Shown piece by piece: positions 9,875-18,508 of a DNA stretch of 64,000 bases (the stretch's first letter is position 1; the number at the start of each line of letters is the position of its first letter). The stretch covers positions 1 through 64,000 of the forward strand of contig JAKBWB010000064.1 of the NCBI GenBank assembly GCA_021843755.1. The letters are read 5' to 3'. The notes below the pieces were generated by a model that saw nothing but the letters and a program-made list of their open reading frames with translations, made no database searches and had not been told where the DNA came from. The translations under genes and the position numbers were made by a program. This stretch comes from Pseudomonadota bacterium. GTDB lineage: Bacteria; Pseudomonadota; Gammaproteobacteria; Steroidobacterales; Steroidobacteraceae.

Positions 9875-11244
9875 CAACGCTGTTCCGTTGCGATCAGGAA
9901 GGGATGATGAAGCGCTGCCTCGAGCTCCCCGAGCGCGACACGCTTGTGCACCGAGGCGGCAAGCGCACCCTGCTCTGTCGCGATGTATGTCGCCTCGGTG
10001 CCCAGCAACCGCAGCCGGCTTATCTGGCCTGCCGCAAATTGCGCTCGACGCCGAGCCAGTACGGCACCGGCGGACTCGCAGACCTGCCGCGCGCTGCGTG
10101 CCTCGGCTGCACTTGCCCTCCAATCCGTTTGCGCCCGCTCGATCTCGGCCAGCACCCGAGCCTGTGTCGAGCGGAATTCCATCGCGGCAACGCGGCGGGC
10201 CGCACGGGCTTGTGCAATCGGGCCCTGATTCTGATTGAGGATCGGCAGGGGAAGCGAGACGGCGAGCATGAATTTGTTGTCACCCTGAACGTAGCGATAG
10301 CCCGGCCCGATGTCGATGGAGGGATACTGCCGGGCGACCGCCAGACGGAGCGTCGCCTCCGCTGCGCGGTAGTGCGCCAGCGCAGCGAGCACCCCGGGTC
10401 GCTTGAGGAGCGCCGCGCGAATGAGCGGCCCGAGCCTGCCAGGATCCCGGGGATGAGCGATCCCGCGCAGATCCAGCGAGACGCCACGCAGTGCCGCACC
10501 CGGCAGGCCGACGGCCGTTGCCAACCCGATACGTGCCAGGCGCAGCCGTCGCTCGCTCGCAGCAGCCTCGAGCAGGGCCTTCTCTCGCGCAAGAACCGCG
10601 GCCGTCAGATCTGTCGCCGAGACCATGCCCGCACGGTAGCGCTGCGCGACCGCGGCCTGATATCGACGTGCCACCGCAAGCGCGCTATTGGCAAGCCTGG
10701 TCGAGCGCTGCGCCGACCACAGCGTAATGAGTGCCGAGCCGACTTTACCGCGCAAGCGCCAAGCCGTGCTCGCAATCGACTCCCGAGCCGCCTCGGTCTG
10801 TGCCCTTGCCCGGGCAATCAGTGCCGGACGTACGCCGAACGCGCGAATCAGAAAGCTGACGATCGGACCGACTTTCCAGGGCGACGGAACCATTCTTGTC
10901 GTGTTATAGGCCGGCCGAAACGAGAGCGTCGGGTTCGGCAGCTCCGCGGCAGTGATCTGCCCCGCCTTCGCCTCGGCCAATTGCGCGACTGCAAGCGGCA
11001 TATCGGGGCGTTCGTAAATCGCCACCAGAGTCAGTGCCTCGAGATTCCACCGCGGCGGGCCGCTGCGATGCTCCTCGATGGCGAGGAATCTGCGGAGTCG
11101 GGAATTGGTCAGGCTCCGCGCCGCGAGGGCGCGCGCACTCTGCTCGGGGTGGATCGGCTGTGCCCGATAGGTCGCGCAGCCGGCCACGGACAGCACGAGC
11201 AGCGCGACCAGACACCTCACCGTCCTGCCTGAGAACTCCTTCAT
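9874..11244 (-). CDS. Outer-membrane efflux protein (TolC/CzcC-like lipoprotein)
   Basis: Outer-membrane channel component of the tripartite RND system; 456 residues, typical for the OMF family. A lipoprotein signal ends in LSVAGC with the lipid-modified cysteine at residue 23. The mature protein is mostly long amphipathic helices rich in Ala, Arg and Leu, with the duplicated pattern of TolC proteins: ITAAELPNPTLSF in the first half and VARQYPSIDIGPGYRY in the second. It is the third gene of the minus-strand operon; its TGA overlaps the ATG of the adaptor by one base, so the two are probably translationally coupled. The gap to the sensor kinase stop (11294) is 49 bases. Confidence 0.9.
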   Translation of the reverse strand: MKEFSGRTVRCLVALLVLSVAGCATYRAQPIHPEQSARALAARSLTNSRLRRFLAIEEHRSGPPRWNLEALTLVAIYERPDMPLAVAQLAEAKAGQITAAELPNPTLSFRPAYNTTRMVPSPWKVGPIVSFLIRAFGVRPALIARARAQTEAARESIASTAWRLRGKVGSALITLWSAQRSTRLANSALAVARRYQAAVAQRYRAGMVSATDLTAAVLAREKALLEAAASERRLRLARIGLATAVGLPGAALRGVSLDLRGIAHPRDPGRLGPLIRAALLKRPGVLAALAHYRAAEATLRLAVARQYPSIDIGPGYRYVQGDNKFMLAVSLPLPILNQNQGPIAQARAARRVAAMEFRSTQARVLAEIERAQTDWRASAAEARSARQVCESAGAVLARRRAQFAAGQISRLRLLGTEATYIATEQGALAASVHKRVALGELEAALHHPFLIATEQR

Positions 11245-11293
11245 GTGGCCAAGAGCCTACGCCCCGGCACATGACGCGCCGCTGACGTCCAGA

Positions 11294-12733
11294 TTACGAT
11301 TTCGTAAGCTGGCTCGACACGGCGTCGCTCGAGTGCGGCAGGATAAGCCTGACTTCAGTGCCCTCTCCGAGCCGGCTTTCAATCTCCACCCATCCGCCAT
11401 GACGGGTCACGATGCTCTGCACAACCGCCAGGCCAAGGCCCGCGTTCTGCTCTGAGCCGGTACGGGACTGCTCTATGCGGTAGAACCGGTCGAAGACGTG
11501 GGGCAGATGCGCCGGCGCTATGCCACAGCCGGTATCCTTTACCGTCACCACAATGTCGTGACCCCTGGCGATCGCCCCGATGCCGACGGAGCCGCCCGCC
11601 GGGGTATGCGCGACGGCATTCGATATCAGATTACCAATGGCCTGCTGCAAGAGGGTTCTGTCGAGCTCGGCACGCGTGCCCGCGCCGCTCGTGACCCGAA
11701 GCTCGACGCCGCTTTCGCCGGCCGCGGCCCCATAGAATGCCACGACCTTCTCCAGTTCCTCACCGAGATCGAGCGGTTCGCGGCGCAGCGCATCCGCGGC
11801 GGTATCCGCTCGCGCCAGAAAAAGGAGCGTGCGGATCAGCCGCGCGATGCGTGTACATTCCTCGAAGCACGATCCGAGGACATCGCGGTACTCCTCCGCC
11901 GAGCGCGCCTTTCCCAGGGCAACCTCGATTTCCCCGCGCAGATTGTTGATCGGCGTACGCAGCTCGTGCGCAACGTCGTCGGAGAACTGCGAGATGTGAG
12001 TGAACGATTGCTCGAGGCGATCGAGCATGCTGTTGAAGGTTTCCGCCAATCCGCGCAGCTCCTCCGGCAAGCCGCTCGTCGAGATCCGCTCGTGCAGCGT
12101 CGTGGCGCGGATGCGCTCGGCGGTCCGACTGATTCTCTCGATGGGACGCATTCCACCTCGGGCGATGAGATAACCCACCAGCGAGCACAGCACCAGTGAC
12201 ACGCCGAGCACCCACCAGAGCCGTTCGCGATAACGAGCCAACAGGAACTCGTCATGGGCACGGTCCATCGCGACTTCCATGAATCTCGGCCGAGCTCCGC
12301 CGATGGGCGCAATGAGGGTCAAGAACGGTTCGCCCTGTCGCGAGAGGACCTGACGGCTCTTGCCGCCGTGCGAGCCGATCGCCGCGAGCTGCGCCTTCGT
12401 TGGCGCTGGCAGTTGCGAGGACAGCCCCGGGGTCGCGATCAACGTCCGCCCGTCCGAATCCAAGACACGCACGTAGATATCCGACCGCTGTCGCGGCGAG
12501 GGGCTCGTGCCGATTGTCGGAGGCGGAGCGTACTGTCCCGTCGACGAGCGCAGCAACAGCGTCGCGTTACCGAGGATGTCCTTGAGATCGTTCACGTCCT
12601 CGCGGTACATGCCGTTGACCAGCACCAGATAAAGCAGCCCCGTCGCCACGAGAATGAGCGCAAAGGCGGACAGCACATACCATGCGGTCATGCGCAAAGC
12701 GATCGACGGGGACTTGCGCCACGGGCGCGGCAT
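11294..12733 (-). CDS. Heavy-metal-type sensor histidine kinase (CusS-like)
   Basis: Membrane sensor kinase that would sense a periplasmic signal and phosphorylate the response regulator encoded just upstream. The chosen ATG (12733) gives 479 residues, lies 13 bases after the regulator stop and has GAGGA upstream; an ATG at 12781 would overlap the regulator gene by 35 bases. Visible parts are TM1 (about residues 12-40), a periplasmic domain of about 130 residues, TM2 (WWVLGVSLVLCSLVGYLIA), a HAMP linker, the HisKA box with phospho-acceptor His256 (DDVAHELRTPINN), the N box (NLISNAVAHTP), and G boxes (DTGCGIAP, GLGLAVVQSI). The organisation is that of the CusS/CopS family, which fits control of the RND operon downstream. 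Confidence 0.92.
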   Translation of the reverse strand: MPRPWRKSPSIALRMTAWYVLSAFALILVATGLLYLVLVNGMYREDVNDLKDILGNATLLLRSSTGQYAPPPTIGTSPSPRQRSDIYVRVLDSDGRTLIATPGLSSQLPAPTKAQLAAIGSHGGKSRQVLSRQGEPFLTLIAPIGGARPRFMEVAMDRAHDEFLLARYRERLWWVLGVSLVLCSLVGYLIARGGMRPIERISRTAERIRATTLHERISTSGLPEELRGLAETFNSMLDRLEQSFTHISQFSDDVAHELRTPINNLRGEIEVALGKARSAEEYRDVLGSCFEECTRIARLIRTLLFLARADTAADALRREPLDLGEELEKVVAFYGAAAGESGVELRVTSGAGTRAELDRTLLQQAIGNLISNAVAHTPAGGSVGIGAIARGHDIVVTVKDTGCGIAPAHLPHVFDRFYRIEQSRTGSEQNAGLGLAVVQSIVTRHGGWVEIESRLGEGTEVRLILPHSSDAVSSQLTKS

Positions 12734-12746
12734 GCTCACCCGGTCC

Positions 12747-13421
12747 TCAGGTGCGCGCTTCAAGAACATACCCGACGCCACGGACCGTATGAATGAGCTT
12801 CGTATCGAACGGATCGTCGACCTTCACCCGGAGTCGCCGCACGTGAACTTCGACAACGTTCGAATCGCTTTCGAAGTTGATGTCCCAGACCTGTTCAGCG
12901 ATCAGCGTGCGGGAGAGAACCTCGCCGCTGCGCTGCAACAGAAGGGACAACAGCTGGAATTCCTTCGGCGTCAGATCCAGTGCCAGACCGGCCCGCCACG
13001 CCCGGTGGCGCCCGAGATCGACTTCGAGGTCCACCAGCCGCAACACTGCCGACTGCCGGGTTGGTCCGCGGCGAAGCAGCGAGCGCATTCGCGCCAGAAG
13101 CTCCGAGAAGGCAAACGGCTTGACGAGATAATCGTCCGCCCCGAGCTCCAGTCCCTTGACCCGATCCCGTACGGCATCGCGTGCAGTGAGAAACAAGACG
13201 GGCGCCTCGATGCCTCCGCGGCGCAGGTCCCCTATCACTGTCCACCCGTCTCGCCCCGGCAGCAGAACATCGAGGATGATGAGGTCGTAGCGTCGTGTTT
13301 CGGCCAGGTGACAGCCGTCTTCGCCACTTTCCGCAATATCGACAACGAATCCGTTCTCCTCCAAGCCGCGCTTGAGATAGGCGGCGGTTTTCCGTTCATC
13401 TTCGACGACCAGTATTTTCAT
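12747..13421 (-). CDS. OmpR-family response regulator (CusR/CopR-like)
   Basis: Two-component response regulator, 224 residues, the standard length. The receiver domain holds the acidic pocket (VVEDER, Glu7-Asp8), phospho-acceptor Asp51 ([14 protein letters not shown]), the conserved Thr (LFLTARD) and Lys ([10 protein letters not shown]). A winged-helix DNA-binding domain follows (about residues 125-224), with the typical [22 protein letters not shown] and [17 protein letters not shown] segments. It is the first gene of the minus-strand metal-efflux operon and probably controls it. A TACAAT box (minus strand, 13471-13466) about 45 bases before the start is a possible -10 element. Confidence 0.94.
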   Translation of the reverse strand: MKILVVEDERKTAAYLKRGLEENGFVVDIAESGEDGCHLAETRRYDLIILDVLLPGRDGWTVIGDLRRGGIEAPVLFLTARDAVRDRVKGLELGADDYLVKPFAFSELLARMRSLLRRGPTRQSAVLRLVDLEVDLGRHRAWRAGLALDLTPKEFQLLSLLLQRSGEVLSRTLIAEQVWDINFESDSNVVEVHVRRLRVKVDDPFDTKLIHTVRGVGYVLEART

Positions 13422-13856
13422 AATGGAAAGATTCGCCGACTTCCGGATCGTTTGCGAACCCGGACATTGTACCCTCCTTCGTTTCCCCGGCGCGCGAGCC
13501 GCGGCAAACGCGCCTATCGCATTAAGCCCAGCGCGGACTCCCCGTTGTCCTGCGGCGCTGGCCGACGCCTATGCCTAGGCGTCGGTGGGCAAACCCGCCT
13601 CCGGCGCGTGATGCCGGCTGTGCCAACGCGGCACGCCCGGTGCCGATGCGGGACTGTGCCGATGACGATGCGCCGAGTTTTCGCCTCAAGAGGTCGGTAA
13701 GAGATTTGAGCTCGGTGGACCGCACACCTGGCAATGCGGCCCGACTCACGCCAGACTCGCGCGGCGGAGGCGCAAAACTACACCACACCCATTCCGGTGA
13801 TCCGTGATCGCTCACCCGCCAGTCCGCGGTGGGGCACCGGGCCGCGGCAATCCGCA
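13422..13856. other. Intergenic region with a perfect hairpin
   Basis: 435 bases between the start of the response-regulator gene and the 3' end of the marR-like gene. It should carry the promoter of the efflux operon. Overlapping open frames on both strands are poor in recognisable sequence. The one clear structure is the inverted repeat at 13562-13585, listed separately. Confidence 0.5.
13562..13585. repeat. 10-bp perfect inverted repeat
   Basis: CCGACGCCTA and TAGGCGTCGG flank a four-base TGCC loop. The repeat lies about 140 bases upstream of the response-regulator start and 270 bases beyond the marR-like stop, with no T-run on either side. It could be an operator upstream of the metal-efflux operon or a factor-dependent terminator for the marR-like transcript; the sequence does not decide. 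Confidence 0.6.
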
Positions 13857-14315
13857 TCATGGTTCTGGTGGACCCAACCGGGTCAGCAGCGAGTTCAGCA
13901 GCGGAGCAACGCGCCGCAGCTCCTGTCTGTGCGCGACCGAAAGACCCGCCAGTGCCTGCTCGCCCGCGGCCGTCAGAGATAGAAGGATCCGGCGCCTGTC
14001 GCTCTCGTCCTCGCGGCGAGCCAGATAGCCCGCATTCGCCAATCGATCGACCAACCCCACCGCGCTGTGATGGCGGATGCCCAAGCGCCCGGCGAGATCC
14101 CCGATCGTCACCTCTGCCCCGCCCGGGTAGCCCTTGATCGCGAGCAGCGCCTGATGCTGACGGGGCGCGAGCCCGGCCTGTTGCGCCGCGTGTTCGCTGA
14201 ATGCCAGGAATTTCATCAGCACGTAGCGGAATTCCGCGAGCACCTCGTAGTCGTGAGGCGTGAGCGGAGACCTCTGCGCGGTCCTCGGGCGCTTGTTTTT
14301 GGCAACGGTGGACAT
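13857..14315 (-). CDS. MarR-family transcriptional regulator
   Basis: Winged-helix repressor of the MarR family, 152 residues. The dimerisation helix (LAEFRYVLMKFLAFSEHAA) is followed by the DNA-binding part: a recognition helix region (TIGDLAGRLGIRHHSAVGLV) and a wing with the family signature DESDRRRILLSLTAAG (the conserved D-x-R-x motif). It is divergent from the ClC gene, and a 19-bp perfect inverted repeat (14335-14353) lies between them. By analogy with other MarR loci it probably represses itself and the ClC gene. The ligand is unknown. Confidence 0.93.
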   Translation of the reverse strand: MSTVAKNKRPRTAQRSPLTPHDYEVLAEFRYVLMKFLAFSEHAAQQAGLAPRQHQALLAIKGYPGGAEVTIGDLAGRLGIRHHSAVGLVDRLANAGYLARREDESDRRRILLSLTAAGEQALAGLSVAHRQELRRVAPLLNSLLTRLGPPEP

Positions 14316-14334
14316 GGATGTCTCCTCGGGTAAT

Positions 14335-14353
14335 AATATCGTACTACGATATT
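14335..14353. promoter_or_regulatory. Probable MarR operator
   Basis: Perfect inverted repeat AATATCGTA-C-TACGATATT in an AT-rich island, 20 bases from the marR-like start codon and 47 bases from the ClC start. Length, symmetry and position between divergent genes are those of a MarR dimer site that would overlap promoters on both sides. Confidence 0.75.
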
Positions 14354-14399
14354 AAAGGCTCGTTTTCCTCGCCCCCCGTCCACTTTCAATCGAAACCGC

Positions 14400-16190
14400 A
14401 TGAATACTTCCGTCCCCACCGGCGAGGTGCGCGACACGCTGCGCGACTTTACCGCGGACCGGCGCATGCTGATGCTCTGTGCAATGGCGCTCGTCACGGG
14501 AACGTTCGGGGCGATGGCCGCCTGGGCGCTCGTGAAGCTGATCGCCCTGTGCACGAATTTGGCCTATTTTCACGTCATTTCGACGACCACGACGTACTTG
14601 ACCCATGCGCGCCTCGGGCCCGGCTCGGTCTTCATTCCGGTTGCCGGCGGCATCATCGTCGGTCTCATCGCGCGCTACGGCTCGAGGAAAATCCGTGGGC
14701 ACGGCATTCCCGAGGCGCTCGACTCCATTCTCACCGGCACCAGCCGCATCGAGCCCAAGGTGGCATTCTGGAAGCCGCTGTCCTCTGCGATCGCGATCGG
14801 CACCGGCGGTCCATTCGGCGCCGAGGGCCCGATCATCATGACGGGCGGCGCCCTGGGATCCTTGTTCGCACAGTGCTTCCGCCTCAGCGCCGCGGAACGT
14901 AAGACGCTGCTCGCAGCAGGCGCCGCGGCGGGCATGACGGGAATCTTCGGGACACCACTGGCAGCGGTACTGCTTGCGATCGAGGTGATGCTCTTCGAGT
15001 GGAAGCCGCGCAGCTTCGTGCCCGTGACCGTCTCCGTCATCGTGGCCATCGCGTGGCGTCCGTGGCTGGTCGGTCCTTGGCCGCTGTTTCCGCACGCCGG
15101 CTTGCCTTCCATGCCCTGGTGGAGCCTGGCGCTCTGCGCGGGCGTCGGGGTGATCGCTGGATTTCAATCTGCGCTCACCACCGCCGCGCTCTATGGGTTC
15201 GAGGAACTCTACGAAAAGCTCCCCATCCATTGGATGTGGTGGCCCGCGCTCGGCGGCATCGTCGTGGGACTCGGCGGCCTGATCGATCCGGCGGCGCTCG
15301 GCATCGGCTACGACACGATACATGCGTTGATCAATGGTTCGGTGCTCATGCACGCCGCGATTGCGCTCCTGTTCGTCAAATCGATCATCTGGCTTGCATC
15401 GCTGTCCTCCGGCACCGCGGGCGGCACATTGGCGCCGCTTCTGCTGATGGGTGGGGCCGCCGGCGCCATCGAGGCGCACGTCCTGCCTTGCGGAAACGGC
15501 GGCTTCTGGGCACTGATAGCGATGGCCGCGGTTCTCGGCGGCACGCTGCGCTGTCCACTGACCGCGACCCTGTTCGCTGTCGAGTTGACCGGCGACCTGC
15601 GCGTGATGCCGGCAGTGGCCATCGCATGCGCCGCATCGTTCGCGGTCACGGTAATGCTCATGCGCCGATCCATCCTGACCGAACGCCTCGCTCGCCGCGG
15701 ACGCCATCTGACGTACGAATACACTGTCGATCCGTTCGAGGTGATGCGCGTGTGCGAGGTCATGGCGCACCCGGTGCATAGCTTGCCCGCAAGCCTGTCG
15801 CCGCAGGATACGCTCGCGTTTTTCGCCACCACCCCCGGGGTCGTCCGACACCGGAGCTACCCGGTGGTCGACGATGCCGGACATTTGCGTGGCATGGTGG
15901 CGCGTATCGACGCCCTGGGCTGGTCACGGGAGACTTCCTGTGGCGCGCAGACCTTGGGTGAGCGTATTGCGGTCCGCGAACTGCTCGTTGGCTACCCGGA
16001 CGAGCGAGTCTGCCGGCTCGCCGATCGCATGAGCGCACCCGATGTCGGTTGCGCGCCGATCGTTGACCGCGCCACGGGCACGCTGCTCGGTGTGGTCACC
16101 AGGCGCGACCTCCTGCAGGTCCGCGCACATGCGGCCAAGATCGAGCATGACCGCACCGCACCCCTCAGAAAGCAAGCTGACTGTCGATAG
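14400..16190 (+). CDS. ClC-family chloride channel/transporter with CBS pair
   Basis: Dimeric anion channel or H+/Cl- antiporter of the ClC family, 596 residues. The membrane domain (about residues 20-435) keeps the gating glutamate Glu142 (GAEGP). Compared with E. coli ClC-ec1, three functional positions differ: Ser107 is His101 (GHGIPE), the internal proton glutamate Glu203 is Val196 (LLAIEVML), and Tyr445 is probably Leu426 (SILTERL). Loss of the proton glutamate is seen in ClC channels, so passive chloride conduction is possible. Two cytoplasmic CBS domains (about 455-580: VMAHPVHSLP, APIVDRATGTLLGVVTRRDLL) suggest nucleotide control. It is divergent from the MarR regulator and probably under its control. 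Its 3' end converges on the DUF488 gene with 59 bases between. Confidence 0.92.
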   Translation: MNTSVPTGEVRDTLRDFTADRRMLMLCAMALVTGTFGAMAAWALVKLIALCTNLAYFHVISTTTTYLTHARLGPGSVFIPVAGGIIVGLIARYGSRKIRGHGIPEALDSILTGTSRIEPKVAFWKPLSSAIAIGTGGPFGAEGPIIMTGGALGSLFAQCFRLSAAERKTLLAAGAAAGMTGIFGTPLAAVLLAIEVMLFEWKPRSFVPVTVSVIVAIAWRPWLVGPWPLFPHAGLPSMPWWSLALCAGVGVIAGFQSALTTAALYGFEELYEKLPIHWMWWPALGGIVVGLGGLIDPAALGIGYDTIHALINGSVLMHAAIALLFVKSIIWLASLSSGTAGGTLAPLLLMGGAAGAIEAHVLPCGNGGFWALIAMAAVLGGTLRCPLTATLFAVELTGDLRVMPAVAIACAASFAVTVMLMRRSILTERLARRGRHLTYEYTVDPFEVMRVCEVMAHPVHSLPASLSPQDTLAFFATTPGVVRHRSYPVVDDAGHLRGMVARIDALGWSRETSCGAQTLGERIAVRELLVGYPDERVCRLADRMSAPDVGCAPIVDRATGTLLGVVTRRDLLQVRAHAAKIEHDRTAPLRKQADCR

Positions 16191-16249
16191 CAACGGGCGG
16201 GTCCCCGACACTGCCCCGCGTGCGGCAGTCCTCGTGGTCCGCCGGATGA

Positions 16250-16615
16250 TCAGCGCAGGAGCACGTCTCTGAGCACCACTGCCTGGTTGTGCTGCTCGTC
16301 ACGCGCCGAGTAGATGAGCGTGAGCGGACGCCCACCGGCGATCTTGCGCAACTCAGCGAGGATCGCAGCCTTCTCCTCGAGTTCCGCACGGTAGCGGTTC
16401 TGGAACATCTCCCAACGGGCGGGGTCGTGGCCGTACCAGCGACGCAGCGCGGTACTCGGCGCGACATCCCTGATCCACCGCTCGATTGCCGCGTCGCTCT
16501 TGCGCAATCCCCGCGGCCAGATGCGGTCCACCAGGATCCGGGCGCCATCGCGACGCGAGGGCGGCAGATAGGCGCGCTTGATTCTGACGTCGAGCTGTTG
16601 TGCGCAGCGTGCCAT
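16250..16615 (-). CDS. DUF488 family protein
   Basis: Small cytosolic protein of the DUF488 (YeaO-like) family, 121 residues, full length. Family sequence is clear: VRIKRAYLPPSRRDGARILVD near the start, RIWPRGLRKSDAAIERW, and the C-terminal TLIYSARDEQHNQAVVL. The ATG at 16615 was chosen because GGAG lies six to seven bases upstream and because the family alignment begins there; the open frame extends further upstream but that part is not family-like. The biochemical function of the family is not established. It is monocistronic. Confidence 0.88.
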   Translation of the reverse strand: MARCAQQLDVRIKRAYLPPSRRDGARILVDRIWPRGLRKSDAAIERWIRDVAPSTALRRWYGHDPARWEMFQNRYRAELEEKAAILAELRKIAGGRPLTLIYSARDEQHNQAVVLRDVLLR

Positions 16616-17258
16616 GGCAGACTCCATCCAGTGATCGGCCCGCAGCGAACCGGACCGCGATCGCGCGACGACCCGACCGCGTCCAGCACATGCGCACTGC
16701 CCGCACGCACTTGCGGACACCCTCGAAGCGGCGCGCCGGGATTCGCGTCGTTGCGCAATTCCAGTCGCCGCTGCGCCACCTTCGGATTCGAGTATCGCCG
16801 AGTATCGCAATGCGATTGTACGCCGCCGCACCGCCTGACACCACGACAGTGGCAACCCTCGGATGGCGCGGCGACGAAATCGTGCCGTGGCGGGCGGAAG
16901 CGATGCGATCCCGCAAACAGCCCGAGTGTTGGCCGGTTGAGCCGGAAGTCTCGTGCAGTCGTTCAACTCCACACGCTCGCACCAGACACCCAACGCTCGT
17001 AGGGGCGCGCCGGGTCCCCCCCGGGCCGAAGTGATGGAGATCCGGATCGCAACCGGGCTGCAGGGCACTCACTGCAGATGCAAACGCATTCGCGGCTCGA
17101 CCGAGACATGTGATGCCGATGTCCGACGCGCCGGCGAACACCCTTGACACAGCGGCTCAACGTGGCTCATATTGTTCAATCCTACGTTCGAGCGACTAAT
17201 CCAAAACAGCGTCCAGCTCCGGGGAAATCAGCCCAACAACTGCCAGCGAGTTCAGCTT
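16616..17258. other. Intergenic region with a promoter near its right end
   Basis: About 640 bases between the starts of the DUF488 and DUF1499 genes. No frame has recognisable protein sequence. GAGTATCGC occurs twice in tandem near 16790-16808. A promoter-like TTGACA lies at 17144-17149, listed separately. Confidence 0.4.
17144..17174 (+). promoter_or_regulatory. Possible sigma-70 promoter for the DUF1499 gene
   Basis: A perfect TTGACA (17144-17149) is followed after 19 bases by CATATT (17169-17174), in a locally AT-richer stretch. The gene start chosen below is 85 bases downstream. The long spacer and imperfect -10 make this tentative. Confidence 0.35.
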
Positions 17259-18089
17259 ATGCAACAGACTAAGACTGAGACCGAGGCGGGTCACACCAGA
17301 CGCGCTCCGCGCTCGGTGATTGAGCAGCTCGTGCTCTGGACACTCTACGTCGTACTGGCTGCGGCTGTTCTGGCGTTTCTCGCCGTGCTGCTGCCGGGCC
17401 CCCTGTTCCACATCCGGGTACTGAGCCTCGGCGGGGCGTTCCGCTCAATTACCTATGGCGCGTACGCTGGACTCGTGACCGCACTGCTCGGTCTGGTACT
17501 GCTGCCCGTGGTCTGGGTCGTCCATCGCGGCGCCCGGCGATTCATCGCGCCCGCTCTGGTGATCGTGTTGGGCGGAATCGCCTGGGGCGTGCCATACATG
17601 TGGCTGAAGAAGGGCGAATCGGTTCCGCCGATCAACGACATTACGACCGATACCCGGAACCCGCCGCAATTCCTGCCGGATGTCGTGGCGCTGCGAGCCG
17701 CCGCCCACGCGACCAATTCCACGGTTTATGGCGGACCGAAGCTTGCGGCTCTTCAGAAGAAGGCATATCCGTACATCCGGCCGATGTTCTTCAAGCTGCC
17801 CGCGAGCGAGGTGTTCACGGCCGCGCTGCGCACCGTCAAGGGCATGGGCTGGAAGCTCGATTCGGAGCACCCCCATCTCGGGATCATCGAGGCGAGCAGC
17901 ACGACGTTCTGGTTCGGATTCACCGATGATGTCGTGATCCGGATCGAATCGGAGGCTGACGGCAGCCGGCTGGACGTCAGGTCCGAGTCCCGCATCGGGG
18001 AAAGTGACTTCGGCCGAAATGCCGCACGCATCATGCGCTTTAGAGCCATGCTGTACCGGAAATTGGGATTGCGCGCGCCGGCACGGTAA
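17259..18089 (+). CDS. DUF1499 family membrane protein
   Basis: Membrane protein with a C-terminal DUF1499 domain. From the ATG at 17259 it has 276 residues: a short basic N-terminus, two to three hydrophobic helices (QLVLWTLYVVLAAAVLAF; TALLGLVLLPVVWVV; FIAPALVIVLGG), then a soluble domain beginning at INDITTDTRNPPQF. The family core includes ASEVFTAALRTVKGMGW, FGFTDDVVIRIESEADG and the near-terminal RSESRIGESDFGRNAARI. The open frame extends to 17172, but those 29 residues do not look like protein. The family is widespread in proteobacteria and has no firmly established function. It is monocistronic. Confidence 0.88.
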   Translation: MQQTKTETEAGHTRRAPRSVIEQLVLWTLYVVLAAAVLAFLAVLLPGPLFHIRVLSLGGAFRSITYGAYAGLVTALLGLVLLPVVWVVHRGARRFIAPALVIVLGGIAWGVPYMWLKKGESVPPINDITTDTRNPPQFLPDVVALRAAAHATNSTVYGGPKLAALQKKAYPYIRPMFFKLPASEVFTAALRTVKGMGWKLDSEHPHLGIIEASSTTFWFGFTDDVVIRIESEADGSRLDVRSESRIGESDFGRNAARIMRFRAMLYRKLGLRAPAR

Positions 18090-18508
18090 GCGGGCCGGAC
18101 AGAGTGCTTCGCAACTTGGCATCCTGGGAACCCGGAGCTCGACGAGTTGTCTGTGCCTTGCCGGGGTCTGCCCGCAGGTGTTTGGGGCGCCGGCCCGCCG
18201 GGCTGGCAACGATATGCCGGTGACCGTGGAGCGTCCACCCGACATCCGAAGGGCATTGCCATGCGCGTCTTGGTCAGAGTTGCGAGGTCTTGCGATTCCC
18301 GTGAACGGCGAGGCTCCTCTTCCATACTCATCACCTGCCACATCGCGGGCACGTCCGTGATCCCGCTGCCGGCCGCGCGCCGCTCCCGCCGCACCGTCCG
18401 ACGACTGGTCAAGCGTTCCCGAAGTATCGGTATACTGGCACGACGTCCGGGCCTCCCGGTTTGCTCCGATGGCCAGACACCCCCACTCTCAAACCCATGG
18501 AGCTGAGC
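18090..18508. other. Intergenic region with a weak promoter candidate
   Basis: About 420 bases with no supported gene. The best regulatory candidate is TATACT at 18431-18436, a good -10 match with only a weak -35 17 bases upstream, ahead of the membrane protein gene that starts at 18509. Confidence 0.35.

Noticed and set aside
14352-15884. Long minus-strand frame of 510 codons
   Set aside because: It is antisense to the ClC gene, and its translation is a low-complexity mix of Arg, Gln, His and Gly.
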